A stretch of 28,465 nt of DNA from CAYVUI01 sp964454745 (GTDB lineage: Bacteria; Planctomycetota; Phycisphaerae; Sedimentisphaerales; Anaerohalosphaeraceae), in NCBI GenBank assembly GCA_964454745.1, contig CAYVUI010000059.1:1-28465 (forward strand). The letters are read 5' to 3'. Numbering within the stretch: position 1 is the stretch's first letter; every line of letters starts with the position of its first letter. A program made the translations under genes and the position numbers. Positions 10,937 to 19,432 of the stretch are shown here, in pieces. The notes beneath the pieces are model-generated. The model was not told where the DNA came from. It was given only the letters and a program-made list of their open reading frames with translations, and ran no database searches.

Positions 10937-12691
10937 ATGAAGCAGGCAAGAAAACGAGGAAGAATGAAGTCGCACGATAAAAAACGAGAAAGTGCCCAAT
11001 GCGTAATGCTTCTGGGCTTGATCCTGGTATTTATGGTCGTGATCGCAGGCTGCTCCAACGATGCCCTCGATCCCTCACAGATCGGCCGTTTTCGCCCGGT
11101 ACCAGTCGTTAATGTCATCCTGGATTCACTCGGCGTTGCCGATGAGCCCAACCCGGTCTATGCCGGAGCGGAAGACCCTCAGCCTGAGGATGTCATCGCT
11201 TACGAGCGGGATTACGTATTCGGGACCGGTGATGTGATCCGAATCTCGATTTTTGAGCTCCGCCAGAGCGGCGTGCCTTTTGTCAATGATTTCGTGGTCA
11301 CCGAAACCGGCAATGTCTCCATCCCGGATGTCGGGGTGGTTCGTGCCGCCGGCCTGACGGAGGTGGAACTGGAAGAGGAAATCAAGCAAATCCTCTCGCC
11401 GACCATCCTGTTAAATCCCTCCGTTACCGCAGTACTGATCCAGTCGCAAAGCCGCCTGTTCTCCATTTACGGAAATGGTATTGGCAGGCCGGGCCGCTAT
11501 GAAATCCCCCGTAAGAATTTCCGCCTCAGCGAGGCAATTGCCCTTGCCGGCGGCGCTGCGGAATTTAACTTAAGCTATATCTACATCACTCGCCAGGTCA
11601 CCGGCGAACAGGCGCTGAGCAACGAAACCCTACTCGATACCGAACGTGACGTCAGTGAACCCTATGTTCCCGAGCGTTCCACTCGCCAGCCAATCCAGGA
11701 ACAGCCAGAACCGCAGGATAAAAAGCAAACTTCCGAAGGGGTAATCGAAGTGGAAGAACCCGCAGCCCCCGCTCCCAAAGAACTGGAAATGCGGGAAGTC
11801 GCTCCGGGCGAGCAAAAACCGGACGAACCGCGGGAGCAGACCGAAGAAGAGCTCCTTGAGATGATCGCCCCTTATGCCAAAAACAGCGGCCAGGCGAACA
11901 TGGCCGTTGCATCAGTAAGCGACCTGTCCAGCGGCGATGACCTCGATAGCCTTTCCTTCCTCCAGGGGGCGGACATGGAAGGCCGCGTAGAGTGGGAATT
12001 CCGTGACGGACGCTGGGTTCCGGTCCAGGTCGGCGGCGAACCGGCGGATCAGGCCCCGGCCCCAAACGGCACGGACCAGCCCCAGCAGCAAACACGCGAA
12101 TTGCCCGAAAAAGCGATTCCCCTCGGTGATCGTGCCATCGGTGAATACGGATGGTCAGACATCGGCGGCGCAGGACTCCAGACACGAACCATCCGGATTC
12201 CGGTAGACAGCCTGGTCAGCGGTGATCCGCGGTATGATATCATCATCCAGGCCGGAGACTCCATTTCTGTGCCCGTGGACCTGATCGGCGAATTCTGGGT
12301 CATGGGCAACGTCAATGCACAGGGCCCGATCACACTGACCGGTCGGCCTTTGACCCTGAAAATGGCGATTGCCTCCGCCGGCGGACTTGGGCCGCTTGCG
12401 TATCCCAAAAAGGTGGAAGTCATCCGCAGAATTGGAAGAAATAGAGAAGAAATCGTTATGGTGGACCTTGAAAAAATCGCCAAGGGCCAGCAGCCAGACT
12501 TTTTCATCAAACCTTATGACCTGATTAACGTAGGGACCCACGGCACCAGCCGCTGGATGGCGGTACTGCGAAATGCCTTCCGGGCGGAATACGGATTTGG
12601 TTTTACCTATACTCGTAATTTTGCAACGGAAGATTTCGGGAATCGAATTGGCCCCAAGTGGAGTTGGGATGACATTACGAATATCTTCTAA
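10937..12691 (+). CDS. Wza/OPX-type polysaccharide export lipoprotein with SLBB domains and a large insertion
   Basis: A 584-residue outer-membrane or periplasmic export protein for extracellular polysaccharide. The N-terminus is basic, followed by a hydrophobic segment (22-37) and a classical lipobox IAGC with Cys39. The Poly_export (PES) domain spans about 90-170 (YVFGTGDVIRISIFE, NVSIPDVGVVRAAGLT). A first SLBB-like segment spans 172-220 and a second 453-535 (FWVMGNVNAQGPI, ASAGGLGPLAYPKKVEVIRR). Between them, about 222-415 is an acidic, Pro/Gln-rich insertion that ordinary Wza-type proteins lack. The C-terminal 50 residues are aromatic and may be the membrane-contacting tail. ATG 10937 has AAAGG nine bases upstream; ATG 10964 is a possible alternative with a closer GAGGA. 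It is first gene of the presumed operon with exosortase; no Wzc-like kinase or glycosyltransferase is adjacent. Confidence 0.9.
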   Translation: MKQARKRGRMKSHDKKRESAQCVMLLGLILVFMVVIAGCSNDALDPSQIGRFRPVPVVNVILDSLGVADEPNPVYAGAEDPQPEDVIAYERDYVFGTGDVIRISIFELRQSGVPFVNDFVVTETGNVSIPDVGVVRAAGLTEVELEEEIKQILSPTILLNPSVTAVLIQSQSRLFSIYGNGIGRPGRYEIPRKNFRLSEAIALAGGAAEFNLSYIYITRQVTGEQALSNETLLDTERDVSEPYVPERSTRQPIQEQPEPQDKKQTSEGVIEVEEPAAPAPKELEMREVAPGEQKPDEPREQTEEELLEMIAPYAKNSGQANMAVASVSDLSSGDDLDSLSFLQGADMEGRVEWEFRDGRWVPVQVGGEPADQAPAPNGTDQPQQQTRELPEKAIPLGDRAIGEYGWSDIGGAGLQTRTIRIPVDSLVSGDPRYDIIIQAGDSISVPVDLIGEFWVMGNVNAQGPITLTGRPLTLKMAIASAGGLGPLAYPKKVEVIRRIGRNREEIVMVDLEKIAKGQQPDFFIKPYDLINVGTHGTSRWMAVLRNAFRAEYGFGFTYTRNFATEDFGNRIGPKWSWDDITNIF

Positions 12692-12799
12692 GTATTTGTA
12701 AATCCTGTTGCAAAAGTCTTATAAACGGCATTGCCGAGGGCTTTCTTTCGCAGGCCGGAGGAAAGTAAACCCGGAACAGAATTCAAAGACACGATATCA

Positions 12800-13759
12800 A
12801 TGAGTAGTGAAGCGTATTCAGTTGAGATGCAGGAAACGGCCCAGGGGACTCCCGAGCGGAGCTGGACAGAGCTTTCGCCAGCCACATGGATCAAGATCGC
12901 GGCCATTGCTTTCGGGCTCTGGAGCGTATTCCACGTTGAAATCTATAAAATTGTGTACAAATGGGGCGATCCAAGCTGGAGCCACGGCTTCCTGATTCCG
13001 CTTTTTTCACTCTATTTCCTCAATCAAAATAAAGAGCAGCTCCTCGAACTCAAGCCTCGAACCAACTGGCTGGGCCTGGCGGGAATGCTTTTCTGCCTGT
13101 TTATGTATCCCCTGAACATCGCTTATATGCATTTTGGATACGGAAACCCCCTTTTGATGCTCGCCTGCCTGGGCTCTGTCGTGCTGTTCATTGGCGGCTG
13201 GAGGCTCGTACGGTATACCTGGCTGCCGATTGGATACCTTTTCTTTGCAATCCCCCTGCCCGGGCGGCTGTACAAGGAAATCACCATCCCCATGCGAAAG
13301 CTCGCAGCCAGCGTGGCGACCCAATTGCTAAATCTCATCCCGGAACTTGAAGCAAAGGCCTCCGGCGTCGTGATCGATGTCATGTACAAGGGCGTAAAGT
13401 TTGAACCCAGCCTGGACGTGGCCGAGGCATGCAGCGGCATGCGGCTGTTGATGGCGTTTGTCGCCCTAGGCGTCGCGATGGCATACCTGCATTACCGCCC
13501 GATCTGGCAAAGACTGATCCTGCTGGCCAGTACCGTGCCGATCGCGATTTTGTGTAACGTAATCCGAGTAACCACGACAGGATTTATCTACATTCTCTGG
13601 GACCCCAAATATGCACAGGGCATTTACCACGACATGCTGGGCATGCTGATGCTTCCGCTTGCATTCGGATTTTACTGGTTCCTTGCATGGTTTATGTCGA
13701 ACCTTGTCGTCGAAGAGGACGAAGTAGAGGAAGATATTGTCGTCCGCCGGGATGCATAA
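12800..13759 (+). CDS. exosortase (membrane transpeptidase for PEP-CTERM-like sorting)
   Basis: A 319-residue polytopic inner-membrane protein with about eight hydrophobic segments. The family's catalytic triad is complete: Cys211 in AEACSGMRLL, Arg256 in CNVIRVTTTG and His277 in GIYHDMLGMLML. Exosortases are thought to cut C-terminal PEP-CTERM-type signals and transfer the protein to the cell surface, usually beside exopolysaccharide genes, as here. The N-terminal KWGDPSWSHGFLIPLFSLY segment is also typical. ATG 12800 is chosen although no clear ribosome site precedes it. The frame extends up to TTG 12731, but that would add a charged 23-residue leader. The C-terminus ends in an acidic cytoplasmic tail (about 305-319). 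No PEP-CTERM substrate is encoded in this window, so the substrates must lie elsewhere. Confidence 0.93.
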   Translation: MSSEAYSVEMQETAQGTPERSWTELSPATWIKIAAIAFGLWSVFHVEIYKIVYKWGDPSWSHGFLIPLFSLYFLNQNKEQLLELKPRTNWLGLAGMLFCLFMYPLNIAYMHFGYGNPLLMLACLGSVVLFIGGWRLVRYTWLPIGYLFFAIPLPGRLYKEITIPMRKLAASVATQLLNLIPELEAKASGVVIDVMYKGVKFEPSLDVAEACSGMRLLMAFVALGVAMAYLHYRPIWQRLILLASTVPIAILCNVIRVTTTGFIYILWDPKYAQGIYHDMLGMLMLPLAFGFYWFLAWFMSNLVVEEDEVEEDIVVRRDA

Positions 13760-13799
13760 AAATCCAAAATAACCCTCAATAAGGTAATTTTGAGCTGAA

Positions 13800-14615
13800 A
13801 TGAACGAACAGATAAAAAAACTGATGCATCCGAGCTTTTTAATCTGCATCGCGGTTCTTTTCACTGCGGGATTAAGTCTACAGGCCGTCGTGCAAAAACT
13901 CGGTGTTTCGCTGACAAAAGAGGCAATCCCGCTCCAAAATCCCTTTGAAGAACTCGATGAGTCCAAGTTAGAGCCTTTCGCCGTTCGCCAAAAAAGCCGG
14001 ATTACAAATGACGACATTCTGGAACAGTTGGGCACAGAAGAGTACCTTCAGTGGCTTATGGAGGATACGGAGGCCGGCTCGAACAGCCCCGTGAAATACT
14101 GCCAGCTTTTCATCACCTATTACACCGGCAATCCCGACGCGGTACCTCATGTTCCCGAGGAATGCTACACCGGTGCCGGCAGCAAGCCACTGGGCTATTA
14201 CTCGATGCATCTAAAGCTTCGAAAGGAAGGTGCCCCCTATACCGAGCGCCTGGAAGGGATGGAAATTATCCCTGACGAAATGGATATCCGACAGATCGGA
14301 TTTTCGAGCAGCAGCAGCGGCCTTTTGTCGATGGGCCAAAAATTCTCGGTACTCTATTTCTTCAAAACCAACGGCAAATATGCCGCAAACCGCACGGAAA
14401 CACGTGAAATCCTCAGTACGAACTTTTTCAGCAAATATTCGTACTTTTGCAAAGTAGAATGGAAATTTTTCGGCAGCAGTTATGGAAATATGATTTATCC
14501 CACCAACGACGAACTGGTGGCAGCCAGCGAACGCCTGATGCGTATCGTACTGCCGGTTCTGGAAGAGGATCACTGGCCGGACTGGGAAAAAATCAATCAA
14601 AAAGATGGAAATTGA
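13800..14615 (+). CDS. EpsI-like exosortase-associated protein
   Basis: A 271-residue protein with one N-terminal membrane segment (about 11-31) and an exported soluble domain. Its PHVPEECYTGAGSKP motif (116-130, with His117, Glu120, Cys122) matches the HxPxxCxxGxG core of EpsI/DUF3485 proteins, which accompany or are fused to exosortases. The preceding YCQLFITYYTGNP segment is also family-like. The biochemical role of EpsI is not settled; the conserved His and Cys suggest an active site but that is inference. It starts 40 bp after the exosortase stop, with only a weak TGAG ribosome site, and is likely co-transcribed. A Ser-rich stretch (about 169-175) is unremarkable. Compared with EpsI of proteobacteria it is somewhat longer and ends in a charged tail. 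Confidence 0.8.
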   Translation: MNEQIKKLMHPSFLICIAVLFTAGLSLQAVVQKLGVSLTKEAIPLQNPFEELDESKLEPFAVRQKSRITNDDILEQLGTEEYLQWLMEDTEAGSNSPVKYCQLFITYYTGNPDAVPHVPEECYTGAGSKPLGYYSMHLKLRKEGAPYTERLEGMEIIPDEMDIRQIGFSSSSSGLLSMGQKFSVLYFFKTNGKYAANRTETREILSTNFFSKYSYFCKVEWKFFGSSYGNMIYPTNDELVAASERLMRIVLPVLEEDHWPDWEKINQKDGN

Positions 14616-14711
14616 CCCTGCCGGGCTATACAAATGCCCGTCCACACATTATAATCGTCACACTTTCTCAAAGATATTTATTCATAGATTGACTGAATTA
14701 GGGGCTTAAAT

Positions 14712-17700
14712 ATGGCACGTAAGCGTGTAAATAAGAAACTGGCAATTATCGGCTCAGCATTTATGCTGGTCATCATCGTGGGCGCAATCGCATTTCTGCT
14801 GCTAAACAGTAAAGACCCGTACAAATTCATGGCGGATGCCGAGGCGTCCATCGCAACCAATGAATACCAGGATGCGATTGATTACTACGGCGAAGCGCTC
14901 GGCGCCGCCAAAAATGACACCCAGCTTAAAATCGACATTTATTTTATCCTCTCGGATATCTTCCTGACCGACAATGAGTATAACGAAGTCAACTGGAAAA
15001 AAGCGGTTGCCTGCTGGCAGAATGTCGTTAATCTTGAACCCAAAAACGTCGAAGCCCGGGAAAAGCTCCTCGATTATTTCTACCAGATCGCAAAAAACGG
15101 CCAGGTCAATGCATGGCGAACCGTGGAAACCAATTCACAGGAACTGCTGGACATCTACCAGGAAAAAGGAGTCGATGCCTCGTTTGACGTTCGCATGGCC
15201 AATGCCCAGGCAAAATATGAAACGGCATTTCTCGGCCAGACCTCGAACCGCCTCGAAACAGTCGAAGCCGCCATCGCGGAACTCGAAGAGCTCTTAAATG
15301 AAGAAACAACCAAATATGAAATATACAAACTTCTGGCCGATTCATGGACACTGAAAGGCGATCTTGAAAACCAGCAGGGCCTCCTCGATGCGGATAAAAT
15401 CGCCCGCGAAGAAGCGAGAAAAGTGTTAAACAAGGCAAAAGATAATTTAGCAGAAGATGCTCGACCCCATATCGCCTTATTAGATCTTGAAATCAAACGT
15501 CTCCGTCGGGAACGGACTGCTCCTGAAGAAGAAAAAGAATATGTTCGCCCGCGTTTTGATGAAATCATTAATAAGTTCCCGGAAACTCCAGAAGTCTTCG
15601 TTGCCTACGCCAGTTATTTCCGCAATTATTATGACACATTTGATGAAGCGCTGATTGGAGTGGAGAAAGCTCTTGAACTCGATCCTCAAAGCGTTCGAAA
15701 CGCAATGGTTGCCGCACATCTTTTCTACCAAAAATTCCAGTATGACGAGGATGAAGCCGCTCTTTCACAGGCGATTGAGATTTCAAGCAAAGCCCTTTCC
15801 TATCCCAATGCCCAGGAAGTAACCGGCCCAAGGGAATTCGTAAACAAGTCATACCGCCTGAACCTGTATTCCCTGTTAACCCTTTACCAGATTGAACAGG
15901 GAATGCTTTACGAGCTCGGAAGTGAGCAGCGAAACACCTTGATTGAAAAAGCAGAGGAATCCATTCACGAAATCGAACAACTCTACGGCACAGCAGACAA
16001 TGTCTACGTCACCAAGTGGCGGGGAATGCTGCAATATGCAATGGGCAATGAACAGGAAGCGGTTCGTTTGCTTTATTCCGTATATGAGGACCTCGCAACA
16101 ATCGATAAACCGGATATTGTTACTTCCACAACGCTTAATAAACTGCTGAGAAATGAAGAAGCGATCGGCCTGCGCCGGGACTTTTTGGCTAGTGTTATTC
16201 GTCCGGAATATATGCAGGTAATCGATCCCGATACTCTGCTGGATTATGCGACAATCGGTCTCGAGCTGCGGCGATGGAGCGAAGCGGCCATGGTGGCAAA
16301 TTATTATGAAACACATTTCCGCAGCGACCTCTCCAGTCAATCCGTCCTGGCACAATCCTATATCGGCGCAGGAATGTTTGACGAAGCCGAGGAAGTCATC
16401 GCCAAAATGTCTCCGGATGCGCCGGAAACCATCCTCATCAAAAATTCACTTCTTAATTCACGGATCAACCGCCTGGTCACCTCGCGGTTCCGTGAGAATG
16501 AAGGCGTGGTGGATATAGATAAAATCTCCGAGGAAACCTCGCAGCTTCGAACCCAACGCCACAGGAATTACTTAGAGCTGATCCGCAAGGCCCCCGAACT
16601 GGTCGAAGGCGGTCAGATCATTGAACTGTGCAACAGCTATCTGAACACCGGCCAGCGAAAGCTCGCAAGAGAGCTGGCTCAGGCATTCATCGAGGTACGG
16701 CCCAATCACATCTCCGGCCGCGTGGTTCTCAAACTCCTCGAAGAAAGCGACGAAAATCTTCGCAGCGTGGAACGCCGCAAAGAGCTGATGAAAGAAGTGG
16801 CCATGGAAGTGGAAGATGAAAAAGAAAAGGCCATGTCCATGGGGCAGTATTATGAGCAGATCAATGAGCAGGAAAATGCTTACGAGTGGTATGAAAAAGC
16901 GCTTGCCATCGACAATGATTACCTGGCGATGGTCAAAGTGTTTGACCTGGCCATGTCACTGGATAAACTGGACCGGGCCCGGGAGCTCGCGGAGCTGTCC
17001 CGGCGGGAAAACCTCGACCAGTGCGAAGGCAACATCTTCCTCTCCCAGATCGATATTTACAACGATGATTTTGAGAGTGCGATCGAACGGCTGAATCGAT
17101 GTGTCGAGTTCCGTCCGGTTAACGGGAATATCTATTTCCTCCGCGGCCAGGTTCATGACCAGCTTGGTAACAAAGAAGAAGCCATGGCCGACCTCAAGCA
17201 AGCGGTGAAGATCAATCCTCTCAACGGCAAATACGCCACACAGCTTGCTGTAAAACTGTATCAGCAAACCCGTGTACCCGGCGGTTCGATTACGATCGAG
17301 CAGCGGCAGGAAGCCGAGCAGGCCATCCAGAACGCGATTGTCCTCAATCCTACAGAGCCGCAGCTTCAGAGCATGTACGCCAGCTACATCAGCGATACCC
17401 AGCCGGAAAAGGCACTGGCGATTGTCCAGAGCCTTCAGAAAGCCAACCCAAACCTGTACAACAACCTGATGCTCGGACGTGTCGCGACGACCATGGCAAT
17501 GCGTGAGGGCAACTACGAACGCAAACAGGGCCTCTATGACATTGCAGGCAACGCATTTGCCTCGGCATATGAACTCGAACCGGGCAATACGGAAGTCCTT
17601 CAGGCCTACGCTGAATACCTCCGGCTGACCGGAAAGGCCAAACAGGCGGAAGAAATTCTCTCTTCCGACAAGGGAATGCTCTGGCAGCTCTACGTTCGCG

Positions 17701-19406
17701 ATGGACAGTTTGACAAGGCCCGTGAAATTCTCAATCAGCGACTGGATGAAAATCCGCAGGATATTACCGCGATCAAGGGCATGCTCAATGTAAGCCGAAT
17801 GCAACAGGATATCGAAGCGGTCAAAGAGTATTCCGCACGTCTGCTTGAAAACGATAATTCGGATGTATCACAGCTACTGGTAATCCAGACCATGCTCGAA
17901 GCCAATCTGCTGGACGAGGCCACTGAAAAACTGACCGCCTACCGCCGGGAAAATCCAGATGACGACAGAGCGGTTCTGCTCGGTGCATGGGCAACCATAC
18001 GCAAAGGCGAGCTGGACAATGGACTCAACGAGCTGGAACGCTATCTCGAAGACAATGATGATAATGCCCAGGCCTGGTCGCTCAAGGGCCAGGTTCACAG
18101 CTACATGGGCGAATTCAACAAGGCCATCGACGCCTTCGAACGCAGCGAACAGCTCAATTCCGCCCCGGACACACAAATCGCACTGGCCCGGGCTTACGTT
18201 CGTGCCGGACGCATCACGGAGGCCACCGCCCAGTTGACCGAAACACTCAAAAATGACCAGGCTCCCCCTGCCGCACGCAGCATGCTCGAAGAGCTCTACC
18301 TGGCCAATAACCGCAAAAACGATCTCGTTACGTTCTACCGGGACACACTCAAGAAGTATCCGGACTCCCCCTACTGGTATTATCGTGCGGGAAGTTTCTA
18401 CTACAATCAGCAAGCGTACGAAGAGGCTTACAAGCATGTAGACAAGGCATGGGAACAGCTCGTTGAAATGGGTGGCGGAAATCTCGACACCATCGACCTG
18501 CTGATGGAATTGCTGCGAAAAACCGGCCGAAAGGATGAATTCATCCAGCTTGCCTCCGAAAACACCGACTCCGACTATGCCGTCGTGGCCTACTCACACC
18601 TCGCGCAGGACAAGGCCGAAACCGGCGGACGCACCGCGGCTCTCGAATATTATTACAAGGCCCTGGACAAGGCCAATGAGAACCAATCCTTTATCTACAA
18701 TATCCTCGACAGCATGACTGATACCCTCGGCCCCCGTGAAGTGGGCAACTGGTGCCGCCAGCGGCTCGAAGAAAAACCCGATGAACTCGCCGCCAACCTG
18801 ATGATGTACGAACTGCTCCAGCGCAGAGGTGATTATCACCAGGCCAACGAATTCATCGACAACTGCCTCCGCGTTATCGGCGAGGACAGCCCGCTCTGGC
18901 CCGATTATATGGGCCGCAAGGCAAACACGATCATCGCGGCATACCTGAAAACTTCGGACAAGGCCTACTTTGAAGAAGCAATCACCCTGTTCAAGAAAAT
19001 CCTCGACCGATACCCCAATAGCCATTCCATCCTCAACAACCTCGCGTATCTGCTCGCAGACAACAACCAGGATATCGAAGAGGCCATCCAATATGCCCGA
19101 CGTGCTCACGAGGCCGTCCCCAACAATGCCAATTACATGGACACCCTCGCCTATGCCCTGATCCGCTCCGAGCAGTACGACGAGGCAAACCAGTACCTCC
19201 AGCGGGCGATTCAGGTCTTTGACATCGATGAAAACCAGCAGGCCCCCTGGGATATCTACTACCACCTGGGGATGACACAGGAAGGCATGGGACAGGAAAA
19301 TCTGGCCGAAGATTCCTATCAGCGGGCACTTGAAGAAGGCGGTAATTCGCTTTCAGAGGTAAACCGCCAGACGCTCAATGAAGCAATCCAGCGGGTCTCA
19401 ATGTAA
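14712..19406 (+). CDS. giant membrane-anchored TPR-repeat protein of the exosortase locus
   Basis: 1,564 residues. A short basic N-terminus is followed by one membrane helix (10-31, AIIGSAFMLVIIVGAIAFLL), then an apparently periplasmic domain made of tetratricopeptide-like helical pairs to the end. Clear TPR units include NEYQDAIDYYGEAL (about 50-63), NKEEAMADLKQAVKINPLN, GEFNKAIDAFERSEQLN, and the C-terminal LNNLAYLLADNNQDIEEA and MDTLAYALIRSEQYDEA. Large TPR proteins (PrsT) are standard companions of exosortase/PEP-CTERM systems and are thought to scaffold secretion or polymer assembly. This one is well above the roughly 900 residues usual for PrsT and has a membrane anchor instead of a lipobox. 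ATG 14712 has AGGGG seven bases upstream. It closes the locus and converges with the kinase gene on the other strand. No catalytic domain is visible. Confidence 0.88.
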   Translation: MARKRVNKKLAIIGSAFMLVIIVGAIAFLLLNSKDPYKFMADAEASIATNEYQDAIDYYGEALGAAKNDTQLKIDIYFILSDIFLTDNEYNEVNWKKAVACWQNVVNLEPKNVEAREKLLDYFYQIAKNGQVNAWRTVETNSQELLDIYQEKGVDASFDVRMANAQAKYETAFLGQTSNRLETVEAAIAELEELLNEETTKYEIYKLLADSWTLKGDLENQQGLLDADKIAREEARKVLNKAKDNLAEDARPHIALLDLEIKRLRRERTAPEEEKEYVRPRFDEIINKFPETPEVFVAYASYFRNYYDTFDEALIGVEKALELDPQSVRNAMVAAHLFYQKFQYDEDEAALSQAIEISSKALSYPNAQEVTGPREFVNKSYRLNLYSLLTLYQIEQGMLYELGSEQRNTLIEKAEESIHEIEQLYGTADNVYVTKWRGMLQYAMGNEQEAVRLLYSVYEDLATIDKPDIVTSTTLNKLLRNEEAIGLRRDFLASVIRPEYMQVIDPDTLLDYATIGLELRRWSEAAMVANYYETHFRSDLSSQSVLAQSYIGAGMFDEAEEVIAKMSPDAPETILIKNSLLNSRINRLVTSRFRENEGVVDIDKISEETSQLRTQRHRNYLELIRKAPELVEGGQIIELCNSYLNTGQRKLARELAQAFIEVRPNHISGRVVLKLLEESDENLRSVERRKELMKEVAMEVEDEKEKAMSMGQYYEQINEQENAYEWYEKALAIDNDYLAMVKVFDLAMSLDKLDRARELAELSRRENLDQCEGNIFLSQIDIYNDDFESAIERLNRCVEFRPVNGNIYFLRGQVHDQLGNKEEAMADLKQAVKINPLNGKYATQLAVKLYQQTRVPGGSITIEQRQEAEQAIQNAIVLNPTEPQLQSMYASYISDTQPEKALAIVQSLQKANPNLYNNLMLGRVATTMAMREGNYERKQGLYDIAGNAFASAYELEPGNTEVLQAYAEYLRLTGKAKQAEEILSSDKGMLWQLYVRDGQFDKAREILNQRLDENPQDITAIKGMLNVSRMQQDIEAVKEYSARLLENDNSDVSQLLVIQTMLEANLLDEATEKLTAYRRENPDDDRAVLLGAWATIRKGELDNGLNELERYLEDNDDNAQAWSLKGQVHSYMGEFNKAIDAFERSEQLNSAPDTQIALARAYVRAGRITEATAQLTETLKNDQAPPAARSMLEELYLANNRKNDLVTFYRDTLKKYPDSPYWYYRAGSFYYNQQAYEEAYKHVDKAWEQLVEMGGGNLDTIDLLMELLRKTGRKDEFIQLASENTDSDYAVVAYSHLAQDKAETGGRTAALEYYYKALDKANENQSFIYNILDSMTDTLGPREVGNWCRQRLEEKPDELAANLMMYELLQRRGDYHQANEFIDNCLRVIGEDSPLWPDYMGRKANTIIAAYLKTSDKAYFEEAITLFKKILDRYPNSHSILNNLAYLLADNNQDIEEAIQYARRAHEAVPNNANYMDTLAYALIRSEQYDEANQYLQRAIQVFDIDENQQAPWDIYYHLGMTQEGMGQENLAEDSYQRALEEGGNSLSEVNRQTLNEAIQRVSM

Positions 19407-19432
19407 TCCCACCCGCTTGTTGTAAACCGGCA

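Noticed and set aside
9552..19406. PEP-CTERM sorting substrate in the exosortase region
   Set aside because: None of the proteins ends in a PEP motif, membrane helix and basic tail; the ends of the lipoprotein, EpsI-like and TPR proteins are all soluble.
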